Part shown: positions 1-12,470 of the stretch, one piece after another | Layout: every line of letters starts with the position of its first letter | How positions within the stretch are numbered: position 1 is the stretch's first letter | Assembly (NCBI GenBank): GCA_051453625.1 | Contig: JBOZIK010000001.1 | Coordinates: 45,360,099 to 45,423,378, forward strand | Origin: Welwitschia mirabilis | Lineage: Eukaryota; Gnetophyta; Gnetopsida; Welwitschiales | DNA: 63,280 bases | Direction of reading: 5' to 3' | The notes under the pieces: generated by a model | Databases searched by the model: none | What the model was told of the DNA's origin: nothing | The model's input: only the letters and a program-made list of their open reading frames with translations | Program-made: the position numbers and the translations under genes

Positions 1-1839
1 CCGACATGGACTTACTGGGTCTATGACTTGCTTATTATGATGCATTTGGTTCATTTGCATTATACGAATAGTGAACTCTAGTCTTCTTGTAGGAAAAGTA
101 ATCAGGTGAAATATAAATGATTAAGGTGCAAGCGAGGGGGAAATTAAGTGAGAAATTAAAGTAGTGACCTTAAGAGTCTATTAAGGCTTCTTTCTTTTCC
201 ACTCAACTTGCTAATCTTATTAACTTGTATTAATTTGTTATTTCTTTTATTGTATAAGAAGTGATTATGCCTCCATAATATAAAGTGTTTTGATAATCTA
301 TCTCATTTGTTTTGCAATTAATATAGTTATAACCTAAAAGAGGGAATTCCTCATTTTTCTTTAATAAATTTTACAAGTAATTTAACATCTATCCTTCATA
401 GGGAGCGGTCTAAACTTATTAGAGTGTGTACACATACCTAGAATTTGACAATAATGTTCTTGAAAGATAGAACTTTATAGTACTAGAACTCATGTAGTGT
501 ACCCACCTTAGCTGATAACCTCATGGGAAAACACTTGTTCAATGTGTAGCACTGCCCAGGTTGTCACCCATTTGAGTAGTGCTCCACACTGAGCATGCTT
601 AACTCTCGAGTTATTAGGATCTTTAGTCAAGCTCAGAGTGAGAATTTTTACAAGCTAGGGCATTCTTGTGTATTTGTTGTTGAACTAATCCCTCACACCA
701 CGCAGGATAATCTAGCTTTTCACATTCTTCTTGCAAGACCCAAGGGTAGGTCATGGAGTAGTATGGAATAACTCAAGAGTGATTGTGTGTAGCAGCACAA
801 CAATGGTGGACCTAGTTGCTTGGGATCGAAGGGGAGAAATTGGATGGAGGACTGTTCTGTGTTTGATGCATCTCTTGTTCTTGGAGAGCTAAAATAATAA
901 TAATACTAATAATATAACAATATTATTAGTATTATTATTATTGGTGTCCATCCAATACTAATAATAATAATACTAATAATAATACTAATAATATAACAAT
1001 ATTGGTGTCCATTTTTCTTATGATAACATTATATCAGTGTAATTTATTTCACTGTTTGTTAAGCATTAATAAACACAAAAATTATTGGGGATTACCTAAT
1101 CCCCTTTAGGAATTGGTCTTTGACCCTTAAAAATGATGGAGGACATCATTTTTGAAATAATGGTCTTTGACCCTTAAAAACAGCAAAGGCTACAGAATTA
1201 AAATTTCTAAGGACTTGGGAAGGGAACATGCTAAAAAGTCAAGGCATCAAGTAATATTCAAATTCATTAAAACACATTTCTTAATACGTGCCAATACCAG
1301 TACATCACGCTAGGACACCACTAACAACTGGAATATGGGCTATGCAAACATTACCACTATAACTACTTCAAAACCAATAATGTTGTGGTTCAAAAAAGTG
1401 ACTCTTTCCAATCATGTCGACAAAAAAGATCAAGAATAAGGGTCCCATGCATGAAGGTGTGGATTACAGTCAAAAAACAGTCACAAGCAAACTCATGGAA
1501 GAGAAAGGGAACAATTCAAAAACCTTATATATTCTACTAGAATAGCAAATACTAGAATAGCAAGCACTAAGGAATGTTTCTTTGGAAACAAGAAATTGAG
1601 GGAAAAAACACAAAACATATCATTCCTTTGTTCTTTGTTAGTTGGCTAATTTCATTTCCTTTTCTATCTGCAAAAAACATGTTTTCAATTGCACTGACTT
1701 AGTACTAGTGCCACCTGTTTCAACCAGTTGATCTGGTTTTAGAGCTTAATACCTTGGACATTCATCACATCTTTACCAGTTATAAAAAGACTCAATGTTT
1801 TGACTGTCTAATTCCTCATTTGAACATTTTTTGTTTCAG
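1..1839. other. Upstream intron or flank of WD40 gene
   Basis: No exon could be supported here. The stretch ends in a good 3' splice site (pyrimidine-rich tract then CAG at 1837-1839), so at least its right part is an intron of the WD40 gene; earlier exons probably lie outside the window. It contains a TAA/ATT-rich simple repeat at about 893-1004 and a short repeated phrase (tggtctttgacccttaaaaa at about 1113 and 1161). Confidence 0.5.
893..1004. repeat. TAA/ATT microsatellite, partly fold-back
   Basis: The block alternates runs of (TAA)n and (ATT)n, so the halves can pair with each other. The phrase aatattggtgtccat follows the second run and a near copy (attggtgtccatcc) follows the first, which suggests local duplication. 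It lies in the presumed intron of the WD40 gene. Confidence 0.8.
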
Positions 1840-3817
1840 GCAATAAAATACAGTTGGAAAAACAAGTGATTGTTGGTAAAAAAAGGAAAAACTCTTCTGG
1901 GAAGATCACTGGTTTTCAAGTATGTTGTATAATGTAGATTTTTTCTAAAAGATGGCAAGACAATCTTACAAGGCATTATGCTGTATCGTCATAACTATGT
2001 GATTGTTTTTGCTCTTTCAGTTTGTGCCAGGAGATTCAAAGAAAGTGTTGATAACGTCAGCAGATTCACGTATCCGAATTGTTGAAGCTGANNNNNNNNN
2101 NNNNNNNNNNNNNNNNNNNNNNNNNNNNNNNNNNNNNNNNNNNNNNNNNNNNNNNNNNNNNNNNNNNNNNNNNNNNNNNNNNNNNNNNNNNNNNNNNNNN
2201 NNNNNNNNNNNNNNNNNNNNNNNNNNNNNNNNNNNNNNNNNNNNNNNNNNNNNNNNNNNNNNNNNNNNNNNNNNNNNNNNNNNNNNNNNNNNNNNNNNNN
2301 NNNNNNNNNNNNNNNNNNNNNNNNNNNNNNNNNNNNNNNNNNNNNNNNNNNNNNNNNNNNNNNNNNNNNNNNNNNNNNNNNNNNNNNNNNNNNNNNNNNN
2401 NNNNNNNNNNNNNNNNNNNNNNNNNNNNNNNNNNNNNNNNNNNNNNNNNNNNNNNNNNNNNNNNNNNNNNNNNNNNNNNNNNNNNNNNNNNNNNNNNNNN
2501 NNNNNNNNNNNNNNNNNNNNNNNNNNNNNNNNNNNNNNNNNNNNNNNNNNNNNNNNNNNNNNNNNNNNNNNNNNNNNNNNNNNNNNNNNNNNNNNNNNNN
2601 NNNNNNNNNNNNNNNNNNNNNNNNNNNNNNNNNNNNNNNNNNNNNNNNNNNNNNNNNNNNNNNNNNNNNNNNNNNNNNNNNNNNNNNNNNNNNNNNNNNN
2701 NNNNNNNNNNNNNNNNNGCTGATAAGGTTATTTGCAAATACAAAGGAGGTCTTGTCTTTGTTCCTTTATGTTAAATTCCATATGTGAATGATGATTTTTT
2801 TTTTCTTTTTTGTGTTGTTCCTTCAATGTTAAACAGATAGTACTTACATATGACAGTAAAATGAAAACATCTGAAATGCTCCATTAAGAGATTGCACATT
2901 AAAAGATCAATTTAAATATTTTTGGTTTCTTCTTGTCATTGGTTTGCTATTGTTCAAGTTTTATTTCTTCAAATTCTCATGCAATATGTTTTGTCATTGC
3001 AGTTTATTGATCTTTGTCAGATTTGTTTGTAGGTTTTCAAAACAAATGCAGCCAAGTGTCTGCATTGTTTTGTCCAAATGGGAAGCATGTTGTTTGTGCA
3101 AGCGAAGATTCACGTGTATATATATGGAATTATGATACATCCTGCATACCTACAAAAAAACATGGAAAGATTACTTGTTTTTCAAATGAACATTTCCGAT
3201 CGAATGATGTATCAGTGGCAGTTCCTTGGTCTGGTATTACGTTTATGTTCTCTCACAGAGCAGCAGAAGATACATTGTCTTGCCAGACAAATAACGCAAA
3301 ACCTTTGGGTTTTAAGGGGACAGTTTTGGAGAATGGCTTTCTTTTGCAAACGAACAAGGGACATCAATCTGAAGGAGATTTGGAACATGCTAATCAAACA
3401 TCAGATATACATGATTCAGGTCCAGTTTTACAACATGTCAATCAGACATCAAATATGGATGACACTAAACTCTCCAAGGGGTTGAGTGGCCATCACAACA
3501 TTTATACACACTCATCGTTAGATCAATATCAGACCCTGTGTCAATCTTTACATCTTCCTGGTAATTCCAATAGTTTGAATCCTAATCATGCCTTCTTGTC
3601 CACTGCTACATGGCCTGAGGAGAAACTTCCATCCCCAAGCCTGGAATTGCCAAAGTTTCACACTTCTTATGAAATATTAACAGCTAACAATAGAAATCCT
3701 AATCACAACCGGTCCAAAGTTGCTGCAGCTTTTGCATGGGGAACAGTAATTGTGACTGCTGATCATAGTGGAGAGATCAGAACTTTTCAGAACAATGGTT
3801 TGCCCATTCGTCTTTGA
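1840..3817 (+). CDS. WD40-repeat protein, 3' end (WDR44-like), four exon pieces
   Basis: Exons are read at 1840-1919 (ends before GTATGT), 2021-2091 running into a gap, 2718-2748 (ends before GTCTTG) and 3033-3817 (after TTGTAG; stop TGA at 3815). The phases join: the first piece ends K-I-T-G-F-Q and the second begins F-V-P-G-D-S-K-K, then S-A-D-S-R-I-R-I. The last exon starts in G-F-Q-N-K-C-S and contains V-S-A-L-F-C-P-N-G-K-H-V-V-C-A-S-E-D-S-R then V-Y-I-W-N-Y, a WD40 blade. The long Asn/His/Ser-rich tail has A-V-P-W-S-G-I-T-F. This order matches the C-terminal half of plant WDR44-like WD-repeat proteins, scaffold-type beta-propellers whose exact role is poorly known. The tail ends with A-F-A-W-G-T-V-I-V-T-A-D-H-S-G-E-I-R-T-F, another blade-like strand. 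This is the only gene in the window that looks intact and functional. Confidence 0.85.
2092..2717. other. Assembly gap (626 N) inside a WD40 exon
   Basis: The left flank ends ...gaagctga and the right flank begins gctgataagg, sharing gctga. If the shared 5 bases are overlapped, the exon reads straight through in frame as R-I-V-E-A-D-K-V-I-C-K-Y-K-G, matching what the family has at this point. The gap may therefore contain no real sequence. Confidence 0.7.
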
Positions 3818-4675
3818 TAATGTTCGTGGTTATTGTGGTAAATATAAGGTCATGCTGAGTCTATTTCTAAGTTTGCAGGAAGAATGTAAACTGACAGATG
3901 ATGTGTAGGATACCAGGGTCCATGATTTCTACATGTTGTCTCCCTTGCCCATTTTAATGCAAGAAGACAATATGTGTGTCATACACAGTGCACCATAAAG
4001 AAGTATTGCCATGCTATATCACATGATCCTTAAATTGCTAGTACGTGATTGTGTATATGATCTACTATTGTCTCCTTCAAATGAAGTGGCAAAAGCATAT
4101 TTTACTATTAATTTTCGCATACCTCTCCTATTCTTTACCATTACATGATCCAACCAACTAGCAGCACTTGCTGGTGTTTAAGACAACCGTTTAGTACATG
4201 ATGTTGTGAGTGAAAAGCAAAAAAGCAAGATTCCGTTCAAGAACTGGCGGGTTCATATTTCTGAAACTAAAGTGAAAAATTGTGAGGGGAGGATGCCACA
4301 TTAACCAGTGTAGCATAACTCTCCGATTCACTCTCTTTGACGCAGCACCCCTGACTCAAAGTGAAATTTTTTTCCCAATTTAAAAAAAATTGATTATGGT
4401 TAGTGACTCGGTACTCAAGCAAGTCAAAAACTTTTGACTCTTTGCACATGATAAAAAGTCAAACTTTTATATTTTTAAATTTTTCCCTACAAAGCAAATA
4501 ACACAATTTATGAAAGAATAAATATATGATTATGAATTAGATTTTTTAACACTTTCTTTCACATGTTATATTGTGAAACCAACTTTATCTGTTTTGTAAT
4601 GTTACATTTCATTGTTAATACTCATTATTTAAAGACTTACTCCAGCGAAATGTGATTTTTAAATGACGTGACCTT

Positions 4676-4785
4676 AGTATTTAGCATAGTCTTTTAAAGG
4701 TGTTGTGGGGGTTAAATATTACTTGTAATTAGTATTTACCATAGTCTTTTAAAGGTGTTGTGGGGGTTAAATATTACTTGTAATT
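4676..4785. repeat. 55-bp direct tandem duplication
   Basis: Units 4676-4730 and 4731-4785 each begin agtattta and end acttgtaatt, and differ at one base (agc versus acc near the start). Near-identity implies a recent duplication compared with the decayed repeats elsewhere in the window. Confidence 0.95.
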
Positions 4786-6995
4786 ATAGAGAATACTTTT
4801 GTGTTCTAGAAAGTTCTACTCTATATCTATTTAATCTCCTTTTGAGGTTGTGTTTGGGTATCAAATTGTCTTGCACAACATTTGGATTGAGGAGTAGTTC
4901 CTACTAGGAAGTTGAGAGCTGAAGTTTGGAGCCCCACTTGACTTGTTTGTAAGCTTTTCTTTCTAATAAATGTTCCACACTATTTTCTAATGGATGTTTT
5001 TGTGAACATTTAAGGGTTTTATCTTGTATATATCTCTCTATCTTTTCTATTTGCATTTGTCTTTTACTTATCATATCTTAGCATCACATTACATACACTA
5101 GTTTGCCTTGGTGTCTTTTTGCACATTTGAAATGATTCTATGAGTTGAATAAAAAAACCAATTAAAAAAAGGTCGTATTACACTCAGTTTTCTATATTGT
5201 TCATCTGTAATGGTATCTAATGGTCATTTGAGTTCATTTTTTCATTCTTGGAATGTTTTATAGTATTATATACACTTAAGAACATAGTATATTCATAAGA
5301 CATTAATATTATGTTGCTTTTTCATATTTATTATTTGACTCTTTTTGAATCTTGTGTAAAAGAGTCAGAATCATGTGAATGAAAAAATTAATGAGTCATG
5401 CTTGATAGTATTTGGATTCTTAAGATTTTTGAAGTAAGATCTTTGTAAGCAGGCATAAAAAGAAATGGTAGGTGGCCTAGAACTTCTGTTGGAAAGTCTT
5501 TGTTTGAATGTGTTAAGGAACAATAAAAACTTATTGAAATTGCCATCAAAGTTATAGAAGCTCCATATGATTTCATGTGTCTATCTCATATTCAATATTC
5601 AAATTTTGGAGTCCACATGCCTATTTATCATGGTTTAGCCATGGTATTTGGAATAACCAACTATTCCACCCCTATGCGATGATAGTCTATAAAGCGTAAA
5701 CTGCATAGGAAGCTACCTTGAAGGCAATATTCAGTCTCTTTTCCTTAGAAGATGAATCCAAGGAAAGTGCAATTTTCCTTAATATATTCATGATATGATA
5801 AATTTATTATAACCTAAAAGCTTAAGAGTAAGTTAAAAACAAAAACATTTCCAAGTACCATTAGAAGAGAAAGATAGGTTTACACTGGATAAACTATCTT
5901 GAATAATTTCCTTGTTTGTAGGCATTAAGCTTGTAGAATTAGAATCATAATAATGATTAGCATAAATAAATTTTGAGTGTCATTTGGGGATGTCCTTTCT
6001 TAGCTTTGTATTTTGGCCACATAAGTGCAAGAAAATTAATCTAGATGTGGCACATTACTTAAAAGGAAATACAATCAGGGAGTCTATTAAAAGCACTTTT
6101 CCTTCTAGAACAAAATGGAGTAACCATTTTCCATACTTTTAGCTAAATCATTTTGTAACCTTTCCCATAAAATCTTTTATAGCTAATTTTTTCTACCAAT
6201 GATAGAGTCTCTCTCAATAAGTTCAAGAAACTATTCATATTTTCAAAAACTTGATCTATTAACCTATTATATTAAATGATTTTAATATTCTCTAATTGAA
6301 ATGTTCTTAAATCAAAGAAGTAGTTATGAATCACAAAAGTGCTCATGAGGGCCAACATAAGATCACATTAGATGAATAGAAACATGTGAAAGTCATAGTT
6401 TTATAAGTTCAAAAGTAAGCACTTGGTGCATTAATAACTTCAAAATACAAAATAGTCTAGTGATCTTTTATATAAGATACCACATATCATCTAATAATCT
6501 ACTAAAATTCATTGACATCAACTTGCTAAGCTACGAGAACTTTACAGATAAGTAACTGGCATATTGATAAACTTCTTTGACTAAAATGCATTGTCTCAGA
6601 TAGGTCTTAAAGAGTTCTTGATGGGTTAGAGTTAAATACATTATTAGTGAATAAGGGAAAATTTTGATGCATATTATTGAGAGAAAACCCATCATATCTG
6701 TTATGCTTCCTTCATATTCACCGATTTCAAGAAAGTCTCAGACTTGCCTACCTGCTTGCCTCTTCTGGCACACAATGTTTTGAAGGATAATTGAACAAAT
6801 ATTAAATTATTAGGAATAATCATTATAAGATATGAAAGGGATAATTTCTTTCCTTTCTTTGAGATTACTACTTATCTCATTGATTTAGTGCAAATGTTAC
6901 CTTTCTTTAATTTTGGAGATTATCAGATTCTTCTATGCAAGCTTTGATACAAAGGAAAGCTCTTCTTTGCTGCCATTTAACTTGATGTTGGAATT

Positions 6996-7018
6996 ATATA
7001 TATATATATACATATATA
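6996..7018. repeat. TA microsatellite
   Basis: A short run of alternating TA with one C interruption. Confidence 0.85.
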
Positions 7019-8509
7019 AATCTTTTGAATTTTTGGGACTCCATCTGAGATGTTAAGAAGGTGATGATTTGAATTAGATGGATTCTTACATGGAATTTAG
7101 ATTTACCATACCATATATTCCAAGTAACGAAAGAAATAAAAGTTTCATAAAAGCTTTTAGCTTTGTTTTTAAGAGATTTCTTTGTTTTGTTAGCCATCAA
7201 CTATTCAAGTCTTGCTTGTGATTCATATATGACATGTTGAACCTTGTGTTAATTGCACCTTGTATAGATGGGTTGAAATATGAACCAACCTCCCTACTAT
7301 AAGATTTACACATAAGACATTAGAGCTTACAACTTATAAACTTGAATTAAATCAACTACTTTATGTGTTGGTTCACAAGAAAATTAAGGATTATATTTAT
7401 GTTTAAACTTTAATATAATAAGCTATAGGAAGTTACATTAGTGTAGAATTTATAAATTTTTGTTTTTAAGTAAAAATTTTTAATGAGTACCACAAGCCTA
7501 TATTGTGTTATAGACCTAGAATCTCAATTTCACTTAACAAATGAATTTCTAAATTATCAACATCATGAAGTTTTATAATGAACAAGGAGCTAGAAATTGC
7601 ACTTGTTATTAGATATTAGTTATATTTTATAAATGTTTAATTGTTAGACTCTTTAATTTTGATAACCTATTCTCTAGAACCAAGGAACTTGTTAGAGCTT
7701 GATTTTGAGTTGTGAAAGTGGACTTGAGAAATAAAGCTTGATAAATGAGGAGTTAATGATTATAAAAAAGATACTAATTAAAAAAACAGAATAACACTTG
7801 CTGGATTAAAAAGAATTTTCTAATGCTTAACTCATAAAATAGTTGGTACAATTGCATAAATTGTGAGCTTCAATGTCTTTTGTTGGAGTCATACAATATG
7901 TAGCTTGACTTATGGTTTTATCCATGTATTCAACTTGTACTAATGCATAGGATTTAATATTTTGAGTATGAAACATAAATGGGACCTAAATGTTTGGTGT
8001 CTAACTCCAAGGAGGGAGGTACCACCCATTTGTCTTTATGTAACCACATAAACTATTGACTATATTAAGTGTAGAACAATTTCTCATGAAATAACTTTGG
8101 AAACTTTTCTCTAAAAATGTAGTCAAAAGGCTACTCACAAAGTTCTTGATTAGTTATTTCATAATTGTATTATGAAAACATATTAATTCCTTTGTTTTTT
8201 ATCTTATTTTATTTTAAAATTGGTATGCTAATATTGAAAACTATAAAATTGTGATTGAATTCTTTACAGATGCCATAATCCTAACAAAATTGGATTTCAT
8301 CTGATTATGTATCTTAGACAAATGTCATATTAAGCTATATTACATGCTAAAATTTGGCTTCCCCTAAAGAAATTAATTCATCAGAGATCATGCCATACTT
8401 ACATTACATTACACAATAAATTCTAAGAACAAGAAGAAAAATATGAATAAATCAATTAAACAATTCAAGCCTTTTGGTTGCCTCATTATGTTGTTGTGTA
8501 GATTTTTTT

Positions 8510-9340
8510 ATAAGGTGATTTTATAAGAAGACGCCAAGCTAAAAATAGAATTATTATTATATAAGAAATTTAGGTTCATTGATCTTAGATTAAAAATAAA
8601 TTTGAAATTTATGATAGTACTACACTTAAACATTGATAACAAAAGGAAAAATATTTAAAGAGAAATTAAAGAAAATTATTAGAAAATAATTTATATAATA
8701 ATATTTTAAAAAAGATAAAAAGAAGTTGATCGTAAAGAAATGCATAAATAATCTTTCATTGTAAAGTCTTCTTTATTAGAGGTTATACATATAGTTCAAC
8801 TATGTTAAACAATGTTTGTAAGATGACTATGTAGAAAGAACTAAAGAAAAATTAAAATTATTATGTGAAAAGACTAGGTTGGTTACTCTTGAATTAAAAA
8901 AATTTTTAAATATTATTATAGTACTATAATTAGATATTAATAACAAAAGGAAAGATCCTAAAAAGAAGAATAAACAATTCTCTTAAAATCATTCATATAT
9001 TAATATCTTCAAAAAGAAAGAAACTTTTTTTTAAAGAAACACATAAATAATATTCCTTCATAAAATCTACTTTTTAAAACATTACCTATATATATGTATA
9101 TATTCTAAGTTTGTTGCATAATTTGTTTCTCAGATGATTTTATAGTAAAAAGCAATAAAAATTAAAAATATTAAGTGGAAAATTTAAGTTAATTAACCTT
9201 CAATTATAATTAAACTTAAAATATAGTCTAGTGTTAATTATTAATAACATAAAAGAAAATGTTAAAAGAATTTTTTTCTTTAAAAAATTCATATAATAAT
9301 AAAATTAAAACTAAAAATTTTCTTATTACATCCATAGGAT
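8510..9340. repeat. Diverged tandem repeat, three units of about 300 bp
   Basis: Three successive blocks at about 8510, 8816 and 9128 share the same order of landmarks: (g)atgattttatag/aag, then taaaaattaa, a step ending gaaa..tagg/aagtt, then attgataacaaaagg or attaataacaaaagg, a poly-A-rich stretch, and cacataaataat..cttca in the first two. The units are strongly diverged and AT-rich. It could be an old satellite fragment or part of a decayed transposon. Confidence 0.6.
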
Positions 9341-10862
9341 CTTGAAAATCTATTAGACAAAAGAGAGATACATGGCATGAATTTGAAAGATATCATTTTT
9401 AAAATTACTTTAAGTATTGGATAGAACTTGAAATACTGTGATCAAATTATTGGACTTAGTGTTCTCTCTATTTTGTATATTACCAATTGAAAGACATTTA
9501 AGAAAGATAAAATATTCATCTTTAACAATGTTTTAGTAACAAAGTCGACATGTCCATTCTTATTAAGAAACTTAAGACCATCTATTTATTTCAATTCTAA
9601 AGTAATGAGATCCCATCCTTCTAAATCTATAGAGTGCATAATAACTATGAACACATAATTCCTCTTATGTTAAAGGGAAATAGTAGCACTTAAATAAGTT
9701 GTATTTGCCTAAATGGCTTTTATAATTAATGTAAAGTATAGTAAGAAATAAGATAGAGCTATGAAAATAGTGAGAAAATAGGTAGCAGAAGGATGATCTT
9801 ATAGCAAGGAAGAGGAAAAAAACATTTCTTGTATTTCTAAATGTATGATTTCCAACTTTTGATTGTTGGTTTATGATACATTAAATGTGTATTTATATTA
9901 AACCCTATATTTAGAAAAGAATTTAAAAATAAAGAGGACTTTTTTTTGATAGAATTAGTAGATGCAAGATATAAATTAAAGAAATAAAACTTTTTCCTCG
10001 TATTTTCTTTTGTCCTTTTATTATCCTTTAGAAGTTCTCGTTCTCTTTGAAATTCTAGTTTAAGATTCTTCATTTAACTCCAATTTTTTGTTTTTCCTTG
10101 CATCATTCCCTTTAAGTGAAAAACATTCTTATATACTTAAGAAGTCGATGAGGTTTCAATTTATTTATTTTTTGGTTAAGGCATTTCACATCCAAATTAG
10201 ATGCATATTTTGGCTTAATTAGGTATTCTTTATATTGCTAGTATCTTGTTTTCTTTTTCCTTAATATTTAATACTTCCCATGGCTTAGTTTTATCCTCTA
10301 ATGCTACATCTTTTTATTGGTTGTTGTTATCCTAAAAATTTATTGAATCCTTCACATGAAAAGTGGTTGACATTTTTAAGTGTATAGACAAATCAATCAC
10401 ATATACATTATCAAAATTTTTTCTTCATTTGGAATGATCCAACTTTTTTGTATCATAATTTTTGCTAGTTCTTTCCTTGTACTCTTTTTCTTATATGTGC
10501 CATGAGAAGAACATAAACTTGAAAATAGGTTTGCTATATTTTTTTTCTTGGTGAAAAAGTATATATATTAGACTAGAAAATGTACATCAAGGGGGAAAAC
10601 GCCCAGGAATAAGAGGATGATTAACTATTCAAGAAAAGGGATAGTTCGTTAACTAGTGAAGGGGAAACTAAGAAATAGAACAAAATGGTGGTGAAACTGC
10701 CTCTCTAGTGATATAGTCACAGGGAACTACCTATCTAGAAGAGTAAAAGCATAGAAAAATAAAAACATAGTGCTACTGATAGACTAGAGGTGAAAATGCC
10801 CCTTGAGACCATAAGTTACAAAAAACTTAACTTTGGTAAGGAACAAACCTGAGAGGGGTGGT

Positions 10863-11123
10863 TTAAAGCTCTCTATAGGATGGGAACATGTTACCATGAT
10901 TATAGTCGAGAAGGAATCTACCCAAATCATTAGAAGAAATCTCAAACACTTGATTTATCTCCTTAAATTCTTTGACACCTACTGGATTTTTATTTGGATG
11001 TAATATTAGGGATTTCTTCCTATAGCTTGATTTAATGGCTTGAGGGAGGGCTTTATGAGAGGGTTCTAATGTCATAAAAGGGACTTCAACCCTTGGACGG
11101 TTGCTAGTAGAACCTCTTGTCAA
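10863..11123 (-). pseudogene. J-domain (DnaJ-like) remnant
   Basis: An open stretch of 86 codons contains A-I-K-S-S-Y-R-K-K-S-L-I-L-H-P-N-K-N followed by K-E-F-K-E-I-N-Q-V-F-E-I and later L-L-D-Y-N-H-G. This follows helices II-III of a J domain: I-K-x-x-Y-R-K, the HPD loop (here HPN), then F-x-x-I-N-x-A/V-F/Y-E-I/L. J domains stimulate Hsp70 ATPase through the HPD aspartate; with Asn there this copy would not be expected to work. No in-frame ATG precedes it and there is no following zinc or G/F region. It shares the strand of the LINE and lies just upstream of the LINE tail, so a captured or fused host segment is possible. Chance similarity remains possible. Confidence 0.5.
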
Positions 11124-12140
11124 GCAGCATTCATGTTAATGTCCTCCGGGGGTTGAGGCTAAATTTGGATTGAGGAAGAATCTAAAGTAGAGTTTTGTGC
11201 AGAGCTGGGGCCCGATGCTAGAGTAGAGGAGGTCTAAGCATTCCTACCTCACTCTTGAGAGTTGGATAACGGTTGATCCTGAGTTGGTTCCTAGGATGTG
11301 CTAGGGTTAGGTTCCTAAGCTATCTTCTATTGGGCCAAGGGAAAAGATATATCTTCTGAATGACCTGGGGACGAAGTCGTCCCTCTCTGGTTAGGGCTAC
11401 AATGCGTAGTGGTTTTCTCTAGAGTAGGTATCCTTTTAAGTGAAGTTCTTCTTTTGGAGGTTCTCCTAAGAGGGGTCTGATGTGGGCAACAACAGGGGAG
11501 GGAGGGGAGGGACTCTCTTGCCCTAATTTCTTATGATATTCTTCAAAGGGATAAGACTAATCCTAAGTGCCTTGAGGAATCCTTTTATGTAAGAACTTCA
11601 ATAAAAATAATGGCAGGTTCACCTGATACCCTTAGTTAAGAGCTTTGAGAAAAGCAAAATGGATACCTGAAAGTTTGGAGTAATTCCCTAATTGAATAAA
11701 GTAATGGTCCACGAGCTCTGCACCTAATCCCCAGGGGGCGGTAGCACCTTTCTACTAATGTATCCACTTGGCAATTTAGGAACCCCACCGAGGAAGAAGT
11801 GGAGTGCTTCATGTTGCCCTCTACTTCCAAACAGAATCTGTTCTCCTTCTGTAGGGATCTGTAGCAGCCTGGAGAAAGAGTTTTCAGTGATTTTTATAGG
11901 AATTCTTCTGAACGTGGTATGTCTTCCTCTCCATCCTCTGTAAAAGGGGGTAATATCAGCCCCCTGGTCTTCTCTAAGCTCATGCAGAAGGGGTTCTTAT
12001 CCCATTACTTATACTTTTTCCCATAGAGTAGGGCATTTTTTGAAGAGGCCTGGGTCAGAAGGCTTAATTATTGATGTGGATTCCATCACGACTCTGATTT
12101 GGAAATGAAGGTACTTGATCCTCCTTACTATATTTATAGG
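11124..12140 (-). other. Unidentified coding-like stretch in LINE 3' part
   Basis: Base composition is less AT-rich than the surroundings. Minus-strand frames between about 11640 and 11960 read protein-like for tens of codons (for example R-R-I-P-I-K-I-T-E-N-S-F-S and then E-Q-I-L-F-G-S-R-G-Q) but no family was recognised. It might be a C-terminal extension of LINE ORF2 or part of a separate captured segment along with the J-domain-like remnant. Confidence 0.3.
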
Positions 12141-12149
12141 AAAGGATAG

Positions 12150-12470
12150 GGGGACGTTATTGAAAATCAGATCATTTTTGATCCTCTAAATTTGCCAAAA
12201 CGTTAATTGAATTCCATCCAATAAATGTATATCAGGGGTGTTGCAGGTTTGGTAGTACTTCTTCATAATGAAGATTAATTCTTTGATCTGAAAGCAATGA
12301 TGAAATAGATGCTGCACTATTTCTAGATTTAATTAGCAGATGGGACAGTTTGTATCCAATTGGAATCCCCTCTTAAGAAATTCGTCTCTAGTTAAGATTA
12401 TTTGATAGTATTTTAACCAATAAAAGACCTTAATTTTTTTCCAAAATCTATTCCTTCTAATACTTCTTAT
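12150..12470 (-). pseudogene. LINE zf-RVT (C-terminal Cys/His) remnant
   Basis: Minus-strand reading gives L-T-R-D-E-F-L-K-R-G-F-Q-L-D, then T-N-C-P-I-C and I-V-Q-H-L-F-H-H-C. This matches the zf-RVT motif after plant LINE reverse transcriptases (pattern L-x-T-x-x-x-L-x-x-R-G, C-x-x-C, H-L-F-x-x-C). Stops interrupt the frame. It fixes the orientation of the element and shows ORF2 reached at least this far. Confidence 0.75.

Larger units (their letters stand above)
3818..10530. other. Intergenic AT-rich region, no supported gene
   Basis: The first few hundred bases should hold the 3' UTR of the WD40 gene. The remainder has only short spurious reading frames with AT-driven codon content, plus the 55-bp duplication at 4676-4785, a TA run near 6998-7018 and the ~300-bp tandem repeat at about 8510-9340, listed separately. 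A faint copia-integrase-like phrase near 8430-8490 is too weak to call. Confidence 0.6.

Noticed and set aside
2003-2774. Several long reading frames spanning runs of N (here and at 13.1-13.8, 26.7-27.9, 41.0-41.5, 52.1 and 53.0-53.4 kb)
   Set aside because: They are open only because N codons cannot be stops; no protein can be claimed across them.
3078-3485. 135-codon frame overlapping the WD40 last exon
   Set aside because: It is an alternate frame of a clearly coding exon with no family features.
5388-5576. 62-codon minus-strand frame
   Set aside because: Isolated and short, with no recognisable features; probably chance.
8340-8490. Possible copia integrase/RT connection (K-Q-F-K-P-F-G-C-L near 8440)
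   Set aside because: Only one short phrase resembles copia (H-L-R-V-F-G-C); the surroundings give no supporting motif.
9837-10073. 78-codon minus-strand frame rich in Lys, Asn and Phe
   Set aside because: AT-driven composition, no start context or family resemblance, and no conserved copy elsewhere.
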